In this document: piece by piece, positions 34,460-44,032 of the stretch
Position numbering within the stretch: position 1 is the stretch's first letter
Layout: each line of letters starts with the position of its first letter
DNA from: Tenacibaculum ovolyticum DSM 18103
Lineage (GTDB): Bacteria > Bacteroidota > Bacteroidia > Flavobacteriales > Flavobacteriaceae
Length of the DNA stretch: 64,000 bases
Assembly: GCF_000430545.1 (NCBI RefSeq)
Contig: NZ_AUMF01000018.1
Location: 1-64,000, forward strand
Direction: 5' to 3'
Translations under genes and position numbers: made by a program
The notes under the pieces: generated by a model
Database searches by the model: none
Seen by the model: only the letters and a program-made list of their open reading frames with translations
What the model was told of the DNA's origin: nothing

Positions 34460-35635
34460 ATGAAGCTAAAAACATTTTTAATAGTAATGACATTGGTTGC
34501 AGTAGTAAGTGATTACTTACTGCATCCATTTTATCCACAATTTTTTGAGCTTCGTTTTGGTATGACCAATCCCAAAAATGTAGGATATTATTTTGCTGCT
34601 ATTTGTTTTATGGTAATGATTGCATTTCCATTCTGGGCATACATTTCTAAAAAAGTATCTGAACTAAATATTTTAATTTATACGCAAGCAATAGCTGGTG
34701 TTTTGGCATTGTACTGTTATTATACAACGTCTTATATTAATTTTTGGATAGTGTCACTTATTATGGTACTATTTAAAGGGAGTTATTTATTAGTTTACCC
34801 TTATATTTTAAAAATCATAACAAAAGAAGAGCATCCAAGTACTATCGGACTACTTTCGGTTGTGGTGCATTTAGGAGGAATATTAGGTGCTGTACTAGGA
34901 GGAATAACTGTAGATTATATTGCACCAAGTAGCATTTTTTTAATTATGGCAGCTGGAGATTTTATTCAGATGGCTATGAGTACTTATTTATTAAAAAGTA
35001 AAAAGTATGCTACCGATTTAATTATTTCAGAAGAACCAGAGAGCACAAATAAGAAATTTATACCTAAAGGATTTATTTTAAAATTAGGCTTAATAACCTT
35101 GATTCTTTATTTCAGTGATTTTTTGATACGACCTTTCTTTTCCTTGTATTGGGAAAGTATTTCAGTTTATAAAAGCAAATTAGCATCAGGAACTATATAT
35201 GCGATACCAGGTTTTGTAGCACTACTGGCTTTGTGGATTAATAATAAACGAAAATCGAAAGGACACGAAGGAATTATAAACGCTTTATTTATTGGGTTAA
35301 TAGGTCTTTTATTACAAGGAATTCCAAATGAAGCTGTAGTTATTTTAGGACGATTTATTTATGGATGGGCAATTTTTCAGGGAGTAGTAAAATTTGATAT
35401 TTTATTGTTCGAGTTAAGTACTCCAGATTCATATTCGATCGATTATAGTAAAATACATTTCTTTCAAAATTTAGGTGTCTTACTAGCTTCTTTAAATATT
35501 GGAATTATAGTAGATAGTTTTGGTTTACGTATGCCTTTTGCAATTGCTTTAGGAGGATTTACGTTAACCTTAGTTTTATACTTTTTTGTGTTTAAGTCGG
35601 TAAGAAAAGTTCATAAACAACTAGTAAAAGCTTAA
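34460..35635 (+). CDS. MFS transporter, likely siderophore exporter
   Basis: The 391-residue product has about 12 hydrophobic segments and a loop of charged residues between halves (RKSKGHEG at about 271-278). It sits between the hydroxylase and the fused acyltransferase/synthetase genes. MFS proteins in this position usually export the finished siderophore, although import is also possible. It lies 6 bases before the fused gene. Confidence 0.75.
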   Translation: MKLKTFLIVMTLVAVVSDYLLHPFYPQFFELRFGMTNPKNVGYYFAAICFMVMIAFPFWAYISKKVSELNILIYTQAIAGVLALYCYYTTSYINFWIVSLIMVLFKGSYLLVYPYILKIITKEEHPSTIGLLSVVVHLGGILGAVLGGITVDYIAPSSIFLIMAAGDFIQMAMSTYLLKSKKYATDLIISEEPESTNKKFIPKGFILKLGLITLILYFSDFLIRPFFSLYWESISVYKSKLASGTIYAIPGFVALLALWINNKRKSKGHEGIINALFIGLIGLLLQGIPNEAVVILGRFIYGWAIFQGVVKFDILLFELSTPDSYSIDYSKIHFFQNLGVLLASLNIGIIVDSFGLRMPFAIALGGFTLTLVLYFFVFKSVRKVHKQLVKA

Positions 35636-35641
35636 GAAAAC

Positions 35642-38059
35642 ATGTCGATAACACAAACCACCTTTTTTTCAAAAGAATACAAAGATTTTGGAACAATAAG
35701 CATTCGACCTTTTCGAGTAAAAGAAGATAGTGTTTTTTTACAAAAATGGGTAACTAAAGAATATGCTATTTTTTGGGGAATGCCAAATGCTACATTAGAA
35801 GATGTAGCACAAGAATATACGAAATTAACCACTCCAGAATATTATGATGTTTTTGTAGGGATGTTCAATAACGAACCAGCATTTGTTTTAGAACGTTACA
35901 ACCCTAAACTAGATGTTATAAATAATTTTTATAAAGCAGAAGAGTCTGATTGTGGAATACATATAATTATAGCGCCACCTAAAGCGCCAAAAACACCGAA
36001 TTTTACCTGGTTTATGTTTCGTTCAATAATGGATTTTGTTTATACAAATTCAAACATAAATAGAATTGTAGTAGAGCCAGATATTCGAAACAAAAAAATG
36101 TTTGCATTGTGTCAGCGAATTGGCTTTCAATTAGCAAACATAATAGAACTACCTAATAAAACTGCCCAACTAGCATTTTTAACAAGAACCAATTATCAAC
36201 AACAAATTCAAACTTTTTCACCATTAAAAAGAAGTGCCATGAACACCTTAGATAATGTGGTATCACCACAACAATCAACGCAACATATACAACCGAAAGT
36301 TTGGGAGCAAGCAAATATATTATTAGTAAAAAAAGCATTATGTGAATTTTCACATGAGTTATTAATAAAGCCTGAAATAGTTAAGGAATTAGGTAATGGC
36401 TACAAACAATACAAAGTTTATACAGATTCATTAGATATACGTTATGAATTTAATGCAAAACCAATGGCATTAAATCATTTTATGATTGATGAAAATTCAA
36501 TTAAAAAATATGTGAAAGATATTATTAGTGAAATAGATGCCATTTTTTTTATAAAAGAGTTTAGAAAAGTATTAGGTATTGCTGATGAAAAAATGCCTGT
36601 ATACTTAGAAGAAATTATTAGTACACTATATGGGAGTGCATTTAAAATAACAAAAGGAAACCCTAAAGCAAAAGAATTGGCAACTGCCGATTTTCAAACC
36701 ATTGAGCAATCAATGACTGAAGGGCATCCAGGTTTTGTTGCAAACAATGGAAGAATAGGTTTTGATAGTAGCGATTATCGTTCATATGCACCAGAAGCAG
36801 GGAATTCGTTTTCTTTATTATGGATGGCAGGACATAAGTCGAAAGCTATATTTTCAGCTATAGAATCGCTTCCTTATGAAAAACTAATACATCAAGAGTT
36901 AGATGCTGATACGATAGCACAATTTAATAAAGTAATAGAAGGAAAAGGATATAAAGCAGAAGATTACTTATTCTTACCTATTCATCCTTGGCAATGGTTT
37001 AACAAATTAGCAAACATTTTTTCTCCAGAAATAGCCAAAGGAGATTTAATTTGTTTAGGATACGGACCAGATCAATATTTAGCACAACAATCTATAAGAA
37101 CATTATTTAATATTACAAATCCACAAAAATTCTATACAAAATCGGCTTTGTCTATTTTAAATATGGGATTCATGAGAGGATTGCCTTTATATTATTTGGG
37201 TACTGCGCCTAAAATGGCAGTTTGGCTAGAAGATTTGTTATACAGCGATAATTATATTCAAGAAAATGGATTTAGAATGTTAAGCGAAATAGGATCTGTA
37301 AGTTATGTAAATCCATATTTTGATGAATTTGGACCACATAATGATTATAACAAAATGTTAGCATCATTATGGAGAGAAAGCCCGTATTCAGCAGTAAAGG
37401 GAAATCAGAAGCCTTTAACAATGGCGGCTTTACTTCATATAGATCATCAAGGAAAAGCATTATTACCAGAAATAATAAAAGATTCAGGAATTTCAATTGA
37501 TAACTGGCTACGTAAATATTTACAAGCATATTTAAGTCCGATGTTACATTGTTTTTATTACTATGATTTAGTGTTTATGCCACATGGAGAAAACATTATT
37601 ATGGTATTTGAAGATAATATTCCTGTGTATGCTTTACTAAAAGATATTACCGAAGAAGCGTGTATTTTAAGTTCAGAAGTAGAATTACCAACACATTTAA
37701 AGAGAATGTATGCTCCAGTACCAGAAGATGTAAAGCTATTATCAATATTTACTGACATGTTCGATGGTTTTTTCCGTTTTTTAGCTCCGATTTTAGAAGA
37801 ACATGCTGCTTATAGCGAAGAAAATTTCTGGGAATTAGTAGCTGAAAATATCCAAGAATATCAAGATGAATTCCCGCAATTAGCTCAGAAATTTGAAAAG
37901 TATGATTTGTTTGCAGGAAACTTTAAACTATCATGTTTAAATAGGTTACAGTTAAATAATCATAAACAAATGATTGATTTAGATGATCCAGTAGCATTAT
38001 TGCAATTCGCAGGGAAATTAGAAAACCCAATAGCGGCTTTTAAAACTCAAGAATTTTAG
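35642..38059 (+). CDS. Fused GNAT acyltransferase and IucA/IucC-type NIS synthetase
   Basis: In the 805-residue product, residues 1-185 form a GNAT acyltransferase of the AlcB/IucB type (TISIRPFRVKEDS, EYAIFWGMPNA, RIVVEPDIRNKKMFALCQRI), which loads a succinyl or other acyl group onto the hydroxylamine. Residues about 215-805 form an IucA/IucC synthetase (MTEGHPGFVANNGRIGF, LPIHPWQWF, LSILNMGFMRGL, FMPHGENIIMVFE), which uses ATP to couple acid and amine. This fused layout is that of BibC in the bisucaberin pathway. The next two genes hold the same two activities split apart. Confidence 0.85.
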   Translation: MSITQTTFFSKEYKDFGTISIRPFRVKEDSVFLQKWVTKEYAIFWGMPNATLEDVAQEYTKLTTPEYYDVFVGMFNNEPAFVLERYNPKLDVINNFYKAEESDCGIHIIIAPPKAPKTPNFTWFMFRSIMDFVYTNSNINRIVVEPDIRNKKMFALCQRIGFQLANIIELPNKTAQLAFLTRTNYQQQIQTFSPLKRSAMNTLDNVVSPQQSTQHIQPKVWEQANILLVKKALCEFSHELLIKPEIVKELGNGYKQYKVYTDSLDIRYEFNAKPMALNHFMIDENSIKKYVKDIISEIDAIFFIKEFRKVLGIADEKMPVYLEEIISTLYGSAFKITKGNPKAKELATADFQTIEQSMTEGHPGFVANNGRIGFDSSDYRSYAPEAGNSFSLLWMAGHKSKAIFSAIESLPYEKLIHQELDADTIAQFNKVIEGKGYKAEDYLFLPIHPWQWFNKLANIFSPEIAKGDLICLGYGPDQYLAQQSIRTLFNITNPQKFYTKSALSILNMGFMRGLPLYYLGTAPKMAVWLEDLLYSDNYIQENGFRMLSEIGSVSYVNPYFDEFGPHNDYNKMLASLWRESPYSAVKGNQKPLTMAALLHIDHQGKALLPEIIKDSGISIDNWLRKYLQAYLSPMLHCFYYYDLVFMPHGENIIMVFEDNIPVYALLKDITEEACILSSEVELPTHLKRMYAPVPEDVKLLSIFTDMFDGFFRFLAPILEEHAAYSEENFWELVAENIQEYQDEFPQLAQKFEKYDLFAGNFKLSCLNRLQLNNHKQMIDLDDPVALLQFAGKLENPIAAFKTQEF

Positions 38060-38061
38060 TA

Positions 38062-38652
38062 ATGGTAGAAGTTAATCAAGAAGTATTTAGTAAAAAAATT
38101 GATGGATTAGGTACAGTAAGTATTCGTCCTTTTCAAATAGATACAGACATATCAATGTTGCATAGTTGGGTTACGCAACCTTACGCAAAATATTGGGGAA
38201 TGTTAGATAAATCTTTAGAAGAAGTGCAGACTGAATATAAAGAGATTGAAGATAGTTTAAATCATCATAGCTATATCGGAATGTTAAATAACGTGCCTGT
38301 ATTTTTAATGGAACGTTACAAAGCTTCTAAAGATGTGATTTCTGAACATTACGATACTCAGGAAAGCGATTATGGGATGCATATTTTAATGGCACCAGTA
38401 GAAAAAAGAATTCCTCAATTTACTTGGCATGTATTTTCAACTATTATAGATTATTTTTTCAGCTTACCACAAGTAGAAAGAGTTGTAGTAGAGCCAGATG
38501 TAAATAACGAAAAAATTCACATCTTAAATAAAAAGGCAGGTTTTATTTATCAAAAAGAAATTGTGTTGGCTAATAAAATAGCAGCATTGGCTTTTTGTAC
38601 AAAAAAATCGTACAGATTAGCCTTAAATCAATTAGAAAAAAATGGAAAATAA
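38062..38652 (+). CDS. Stand-alone GNAT hydroxylamine acyltransferase
   Basis: The 196-residue product is a GNAT acyltransferase closely similar in layout to the N-terminal part of the fused protein before it: TVSIRPFQIDTDISML, PYAKYWGMLDK, RVVVEPDVNNEKIHIL. It is the second acyl-loading enzyme of the operon. It overlaps the following synthetase gene by 11 bases, so it is translationally coupled to it. A different acyl donor from the fused enzyme is possible. Confidence 0.8.
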   Translation: MVEVNQEVFSKKIDGLGTVSIRPFQIDTDISMLHSWVTQPYAKYWGMLDKSLEEVQTEYKEIEDSLNHHSYIGMLNNVPVFLMERYKASKDVISEHYDTQESDYGMHILMAPVEKRIPQFTWHVFSTIIDYFFSLPQVERVVVEPDVNNEKIHILNKKAGFIYQKEIVLANKIAALAFCTKKSYRLALNQLEKNGK

Positions 38653-40459
38653 TATAGCGCACTTACAACCAGAAGTATGGGAGTTTGCAAATCGTCAATT
38701 AGTAAAAAAAGGAATAAGTGAGTTTGCCCATGAACTTATTTTAAAACCTGAATTTATAGCTAAAGAAAACGATTGGAATAGGTATCAAATTGTTTCAGAT
38801 AACAAAGAATTTATTTATCGTTTTAAAGCAAAGAAAAACTTTTTAGACCATTGGCAAGTTGATACGAGTAGTATTGTAAAAAGAAGTAATTCTGGTAAAA
38901 AAATATATTTAGATGCTTTGCATTTTATAACAGAATTTAGAACAACTTTGGGTATTCCTGATGGTTTTTTAGGAACATATTTAGAAGAGATTACCAGTAC
39001 ATTATCGGGAATCGCTTATAAATATATAAACGAAACGTTCTCTGCTAAAGAATTAGCAGAACAAAATTTTCAAACGATAGAACATGCTATGACAGAAGGA
39101 CATCCTTGTTTTGTAGCAAATAATGGGAGAATTGGTTTTAATATAAATGATTATCATAAATATTCGCCTGAAACAAATAAACCGTTTAAGGTATTATGGA
39201 TTGCAGGACATAAAACACATACGACCTATACTGCCTTAGATGATTATAAATATGATAAATTATTGTTGGCAGAATTAGGTGAAAAGAAGATAACTGAATT
39301 CAATAATGTGCTAATTGAAAATAAGGTTTCTCCTGAAGATTATGTTTTTATGCCTGTACATCCTTGGCAATGGAAAAATAAAATAATAGGAGTTTTTGGT
39401 GCTGATATAGCTCAAAAGAACATTTTATTATTAGGAGAAAGTGATGATTATTTTTCAGCACAACAATCTATTAGAACCTTATTTAATACCTCACATCCAG
39501 AAAAGTTATATACTAAAACAGCCTTATCTATTTTAAATATGGGCTTCATGCGAGGGTTGTCTCCATATTATATGCAAAGTACTCCATATATAACTAAATG
39601 GATAACTGATTTGTTGGCAGAGGATTCATATTTACGAGATAATGGGTTTACTATGTTGGGTGAAATCGCTACTGTAGGATATCATAACCATTATTATGAA
39701 GTATTAGGAAAAACAAATCCACATAATAAAATGTTATCAGCATTGTGGAGAGAAAGCCCATTTACCAAAATATCGTCAAATCAACGAGTGTTTACAATGG
39801 CAGCTTTGCTACATGTAGATTATAAAGATAATTCGTTACTAGCTTCACTAATAGAAGCTTCACCTTATGGAGCAGAAACTTGGGTTCAACGATATTTAAA
39901 AGCATATTTAGCCCCATTATTGCATTGCTTTTATAAATACGAATTTGTATTCATGCCACACGGAGAAAATCTAATTATGGTATTAGAAGAAAGTACTCCT
40001 GTATATGTGTTAATGAAAGATATAACAGAGGAGGTTATTGTTTTTAACGAAACAATGTATTTACCTGAACATGCCGATAGGTTATTTACCAAAACATCTG
40101 ATAATATGAAGATATTATCAATTTTTACAGATGTTTTTGATTGTTTCTTTCGTTTTATGGGACAGCAGTTAGATAGTTATGCAAATTTTTGTGAACATGA
40201 TTTCTGGAAACTAGTAGCCGAATGTGTGTATGAATATCAAGAGCAATACCCAGAATTCTCAGAAAAGTATAAGCGCTATGATTTATTTACGAATGAGTTT
40301 GATCGTTGTTGCTTAAATAGATTGCAGTTAGAAAACACGAAGCAAATGTTAAGCTTGGCTGATCCTATTGAAAGTTTAAAACTAGAAGGAACTTTAGCGA
40401 ACCCATTAGCTCAATTCAAAAAAATAACTAAAGAAAAGACGACCATACAAGCTTTTTAA
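38642..40459 (+). CDS. IucA/IucC-type NIS siderophore synthetase
   Basis: The 605-residue product is a second NIS synthetase. Core motifs EHAMTEGHPCFVANNGRIGF, MPVHPWQWKNKIIGVFG, LSILNMGFMRGLSPYYM and VFMPHGENLIMVLEE are intact, and the C-terminal FhuF-like part (FWKLVAECVYEYQEQYPEFS) is present. It pairs with the upstream split acyltransferase. Having two synthetases suggests an oligomer with distinct bond-forming steps, or a mixed-chain product. It lies 1 base before the nitroreductase gene. Confidence 0.85.
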   Translation: MENNIAHLQPEVWEFANRQLVKKGISEFAHELILKPEFIAKENDWNRYQIVSDNKEFIYRFKAKKNFLDHWQVDTSSIVKRSNSGKKIYLDALHFITEFRTTLGIPDGFLGTYLEEITSTLSGIAYKYINETFSAKELAEQNFQTIEHAMTEGHPCFVANNGRIGFNINDYHKYSPETNKPFKVLWIAGHKTHTTYTALDDYKYDKLLLAELGEKKITEFNNVLIENKVSPEDYVFMPVHPWQWKNKIIGVFGADIAQKNILLLGESDDYFSAQQSIRTLFNTSHPEKLYTKTALSILNMGFMRGLSPYYMQSTPYITKWITDLLAEDSYLRDNGFTMLGEIATVGYHNHYYEVLGKTNPHNKMLSALWRESPFTKISSNQRVFTMAALLHVDYKDNSLLASLIEASPYGAETWVQRYLKAYLAPLLHCFYKYEFVFMPHGENLIMVLEESTPVYVLMKDITEEVIVFNETMYLPEHADRLFTKTSDNMKILSIFTDVFDCFFRFMGQQLDSYANFCEHDFWKLVAECVYEYQEQYPEFSEKYKRYDLFTNEFDRCCLNRLQLENTKQMLSLADPIESLKLEGTLANPLAQFKKITKEKTTIQAF

Positions 40460-40460
40460 C

Positions 40461-41045
40461 ATGAATTTTGAAGAAATAACAGAAGTTATACAAGGGCGTA
40501 AAAGTACATATGCGTATGATTATATCGATAAGAAAATTGATAAAAAAACAATAGAAAACATTGTAACAAATGCACTGTGGGCGCCAACACATATGGTTAC
40601 GCAACCATGGCGTTTTGAAGTATTAGGTGGAAAACATCAAGAAGATTTAAGTGAATTTATGGCAGCATATTATCGAAAAATGTATACTGAAAAACAATTT
40701 TCTAAAGAGCGCTATGAAAAAACTAAAACGTATGCTAATAATGCCACATTAATAGCCATTGTTTTTGCACCAAATAAGAAAGCTAAACTACCAGAATGGG
40801 AAGAGTTAGCTGCAATTTCTTGTGCAGTACAAAATATGTGGTTAAGCTGCACATCATTAAATTTAGGAAGCTATTGGGATTCTTCTTTAGCAACTATAGC
40901 ATATGGAAAACAACATATTAGTTTAAGTAAGGAAGAACAATTTTTAGGTTTTTTCTTTATGGGGCATATAAAAGAAGATGTACTACAAGTTAAAAGGAAG
41001 AGAAAAGCGTTGTCTAAAAAATTAAGTTGGAACTTTAAAGAGTAA
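40461..41045 (+). CDS. Nitroreductase-family protein
   Basis: The 194-residue product has motifs of the FMN nitroreductase family: QGRKSTYAYDYIDKK, ALWAPTHMVTQPWRFEVLGG, AISCAVQNMWLSCTSLNLGS. It sits inside the siderophore operon, 1 base after the synthetase and 4 before the membrane protein gene. In this place it could reduce a siderophore precursor or release iron, but neither is shown. Confidence 0.75.
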   Translation: MNFEEITEVIQGRKSTYAYDYIDKKIDKKTIENIVTNALWAPTHMVTQPWRFEVLGGKHQEDLSEFMAAYYRKMYTEKQFSKERYEKTKTYANNATLIAIVFAPNKKAKLPEWEELAAISCAVQNMWLSCTSLNLGSYWDSSLATIAYGKQHISLSKEEQFLGFFFMGHIKEDVLQVKRKRKALSKKLSWNFKE

Positions 41046-41049
41046 AAAA

Positions 41050-42156
41050 ATGAAAGCAAATAAAAGAGTAGACGCTATAGATTTTGTGAGAGGAATAAGT
41101 GTGTTGTTAATGATACCTGTACACTCTATGATTGTGTATTCGACTATGGACACATGGAACAATACTTTATTAGGTAAAATAGCACAAGTACTAGAAAAAG
41201 GAACCCCAATGTTTTTGGTAGTAATGGGACTTTCATTTGTGTTTTCTAGTCGATTGAGTATGAAAAGCATTATTAAACGAGGATTAAGTGTATTAGCTAA
41301 AGGTTATGGTTTAAATATTCTTCGATTTGTAGTTCCTATGATTTTCTTCGGAGGTTTTCCAAGAGCATTTATTGAAGGAAATGGGTTAACTCCAGGTGAT
41401 TCATATAATTTACTGTTTTTTACCTTATTAGGAGATATACTTCAGTTAGCAGGGTTCTCGCTAATTATAATGGGAATTATTATCAAGTTTATTAAAAATA
41501 AATATGCAGCATTAATTTCAGCAATGTTAATTGTTTTCTTCTCAAGAGAGTTAAGTGGGTTTAGATCTGGTATTGTTGGCTTAGATTATGTATGTGATTT
41601 ATTGTGGGGGAAAACCTACAATGTTTACTTTCCTATATTTCCATGGATGTCGTTTATTTTAATAGGATTATTTTTTGGAATGTGGTACCAAGAACGTGGC
41701 AATGATATTCGATTTATGTTTGGCAAAATGTTACCTTTTGGTATAGCGTTTTTATTTATAGGGGCAGGGTTATGTTACTATAATTATGAATATAATTTTG
41801 GAGATTATTATCATTTAGGTCCTGGAGGTACTATTATTCTGATGGGAATTAATTTATTAATTGTTTGGTTAGGGCATATCACTGTCAAACACTTTCCAAA
41901 ATATAAACTGTTTTCTGTTTTTTATTACTCAAGTAAAAATGTAACCTCTTTTTATTTAATTCAATGGGTGTTAGTATACTGGGGTGTGTTGTTTTTTGGA
42001 TTTGGATCTCAAACGAGTCAAGTAAAATTACTTTTAATTATTACAGGAATTACATTATTAACCTTTGGTATTCTTTGGTTAAAAGAAAAGGGAGTACTCT
42101 TATTTAATAAGAACAAGAAAGTTTTACCAAAAATTATTAAAGAAGCAACAACGTAA
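41050..42156 (+). CDS. Integral membrane acyltransferase-like protein (DUF1624/HGSNAT-like)
   Basis: The 368-residue product starts with RVDAIDFVRGISVLLMIPVH, the N-terminal motif of DUF1624 or heparan-glucosaminide acetyltransferase-like membrane proteins, with H21 in the first segment. About nine further hydrophobic segments follow. Such proteins move an acyl group across the inner membrane. It is placed 4 bases after the nitroreductase gene and 3 before an esterase gene. It might acylate or de-acylate a siderophore or lipid in the periplasm. Confidence 0.65.
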   Translation: MKANKRVDAIDFVRGISVLLMIPVHSMIVYSTMDTWNNTLLGKIAQVLEKGTPMFLVVMGLSFVFSSRLSMKSIIKRGLSVLAKGYGLNILRFVVPMIFFGGFPRAFIEGNGLTPGDSYNLLFFTLLGDILQLAGFSLIIMGIIIKFIKNKYAALISAMLIVFFSRELSGFRSGIVGLDYVCDLLWGKTYNVYFPIFPWMSFILIGLFFGMWYQERGNDIRFMFGKMLPFGIAFLFIGAGLCYYNYEYNFGDYYHLGPGGTIILMGINLLIVWLGHITVKHFPKYKLFSVFYYSSKNVTSFYLIQWVLVYWGVLFFGFGSQTSQVKLLLIITGITLLTFGILWLKEKGVLLFNKNKKVLPKIIKEATT

Positions 42157-42159
42157 TTT

Positions 42160-43209
42160 ATGAAACACATACTTATTGTACTATGCTTGCTTTTAGGAAT
42201 AAATAATTATGCACAAGTAAAACTTGCAGGTAGTTATGGGTTAGATCCAGCAGTTCAAGAATTTTTAGAAGTTATACATTCATATAACGGACCACCATTA
42301 CAAGAATTACCACTTGATATAGGAAGGGCTGCAATGGAAAATCTTCAGAAAGATTCTACGCTAATTTATGATAAAGTAAACTTTACGAACATAAAATTTA
42401 AAGAGAAAAGTAAAGAAGTAAGTGTTGTAGTTGTAAAGCCTAAAGGAGTAAAGAAAATAATACCTACATTTATTTATTTTCACGGTGGAGGATGGGTATT
42501 TAATGGTTTTGAAACGCATAAACGATTAATGAGAGATATTGCGTTAAAAGCTCAAGTGGCGGTGGTTTTTGTTGAGTTCTCAAGAGCGCCAGAAGCTAGT
42601 TATCCAGTAGCAAATGAAGAAGGATACTTAGTCGCATCATTTATATCGAAATACGGAAAAAAATATGGGTTAGATTCAAATAATATTGTGGTTGGTGGTG
42701 ATAGTGCTGGTGGAAATATGGCAACAGCAGTTGCTATGATGGCCCAACAAAATGGTTTTCCCAAACTAAGAGCCCAAATATTATTATATCCAGTAACAGA
42801 TACAAACCTAAATACCCCATCGTATGAACGATTTTCTAAAGGACATTACCTTACCCGAAGTACTATGAAGTGGTTTTGGGAAGTATATGTGCCAGATAAA
42901 AATATACATTCATTAGTAACCGTGGCACCGTTAAAAGCGAGTTTAAATGATCTTAAAAACCTACCTAAAACACTTTTAATTACTGCTGAGTATGATGTGT
43001 TAAGGGATGAAGGTGAAGCATATGCTAAAAAATTAAGAATGGCAAAAGTACCAGTGGTTTCAACTAGATATGGAGGTACAATACATGATTTTTTAATGTT
43101 AAACCCCTTACGAGAAACTTTTGCGTCGAAAGCAGCTTTAGAGCAAATATGTAGCTTTTTAAAAGAAAGTTATAAAAAAGAAAAAAAATCAGATGAAAAA
43201 GAATTATAA
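42160..43209 (+). CDS. Exported alpha/beta hydrolase (HSL/acetyl-esterase type)
   Basis: The 349-residue product has a signal peptide (HILIVLCLLLGINNYAQ). Then come IYFHGGGWVFNG (oxyanion hole), VVGGDSAGGNMA with catalytic S182, and GTIHDFLML carrying the catalytic His; the Asp is probably in TAEYDVLRDEGEAY. It is of the hormone-sensitive-lipase esterase type and located in the periplasm. In a siderophore operon it may cut an ester or acyl group. It overlaps the next gene by 17 bases, so it is coupled to it. Confidence 0.8.
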   Translation: MKHILIVLCLLLGINNYAQVKLAGSYGLDPAVQEFLEVIHSYNGPPLQELPLDIGRAAMENLQKDSTLIYDKVNFTNIKFKEKSKEVSVVVVKPKGVKKIIPTFIYFHGGGWVFNGFETHKRLMRDIALKAQVAVVFVEFSRAPEASYPVANEEGYLVASFISKYGKKYGLDSNNIVVGGDSAGGNMATAVAMMAQQNGFPKLRAQILLYPVTDTNLNTPSYERFSKGHYLTRSTMKWFWEVYVPDKNIHSLVTVAPLKASLNDLKNLPKTLLITAEYDVLRDEGEAYAKKLRMAKVPVVSTRYGGTIHDFLMLNPLRETFASKAALEQICSFLKESYKKEKKSDEKEL

Positions 43210-44017
43210 AAACTTTGAAGTAGCTTATTATCCAGAACATGAAATGGTTTTATGGAGAATAAAAACGACTGGAATTCCTAATTTCTCATTAGAAGGATTA
43301 AAAGAATTTAAACAGTTTTACGAAGATTTATATATGATGTTTTCAGACAAGAAATACCCATTAAAGTACATTGTATCAGCTTCGTCACATGATGATGTCT
43401 ATAATATGGGGGGAGATTTACCATATTTTTATAAAAATATTCAAACGAAAAATAAAAAAAGACTTTTAGAATATGCTAATTTATGTTTTGAAGCTATATA
43501 TAATATTCATAATTCATTTAGTTTACCTGTATTAAGTATTGCTTTGGTAGAAGGAAACGCTTATGGTGGAGGGTTTGAGTGCGTGATGGCTCATGATATT
43601 ATTTTAGCAAAAGATTCAGCTAAGTTTTGTTTGCCAGAAAATAAATTCAATCTTTTTCCTGGTATGGGAGCTTATAGTTTTTTATGTAGAAAGATAAACT
43701 TAACATCTGCTATAGAAATTCTGTATAGCGGAAATGTTTACGATGCAAAAAACCTAGAGCAAAAAGGGTTGATCAATACTACTTTTAATAATAAATCTGG
43801 ATTTAAAGCGCTAACGGATTACATAGAAAAGAATAGTTTTAATTTTATGTATAACCATTATAAGTGTTTGAAAAGAGTGTTTCCGTTACAGAAAAAGGAA
43901 TTATTTGATATAACAAATATGTGGGTAGATGCGTGTATGAATATGGAAAAGGATAGTTTGAGAAGAATGGAACTAATTATTAATGCGCAGTTAAGAAAAG
44001 AAAAGTATTACAAATAG
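43193..44017 (+). CDS. RpfF-like crotonase, candidate DSF-type fatty-acid signal synthase
   Basis: This 274-residue protein of the enoyl-CoA hydratase superfamily has RpfF-specific sequence: NMGGDLPYFYKNI, YANLCFEAIYNIHNSFSLPV, IALVEGNAYGGGFECVMAHD and ENKFNLFPGMGAYSFLCRKI. Glu129 (in GGGFE) and Glu149 (in LPE) are 20 apart, the same spacing as RpfF Glu141 and Glu161, the two catalytic residues that hydrolyse 3-hydroxyacyl-ACP and dehydrate it to a cis-2-unsaturated acid. It overlaps the esterase gene by 17 bases and precedes a fatty-acid hydroxylase gene. An ordinary enoyl-CoA hydratase role is less likely. Confidence 0.7.
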   Translation: MKKNYKNFEVAYYPEHEMVLWRIKTTGIPNFSLEGLKEFKQFYEDLYMMFSDKKYPLKYIVSASSHDDVYNMGGDLPYFYKNIQTKNKKRLLEYANLCFEAIYNIHNSFSLPVLSIALVEGNAYGGGFECVMAHDIILAKDSAKFCLPENKFNLFPGMGAYSFLCRKINLTSAIEILYSGNVYDAKNLEQKGLINTTFNNKSGFKALTDYIEKNSFNFMYNHYKCLKRVFPLQKKELFDITNMWVDACMNMEKDSLRRMELIINAQLRKEKYYK

Positions 44018-44032
44018 TATAAAAAAAGCATT

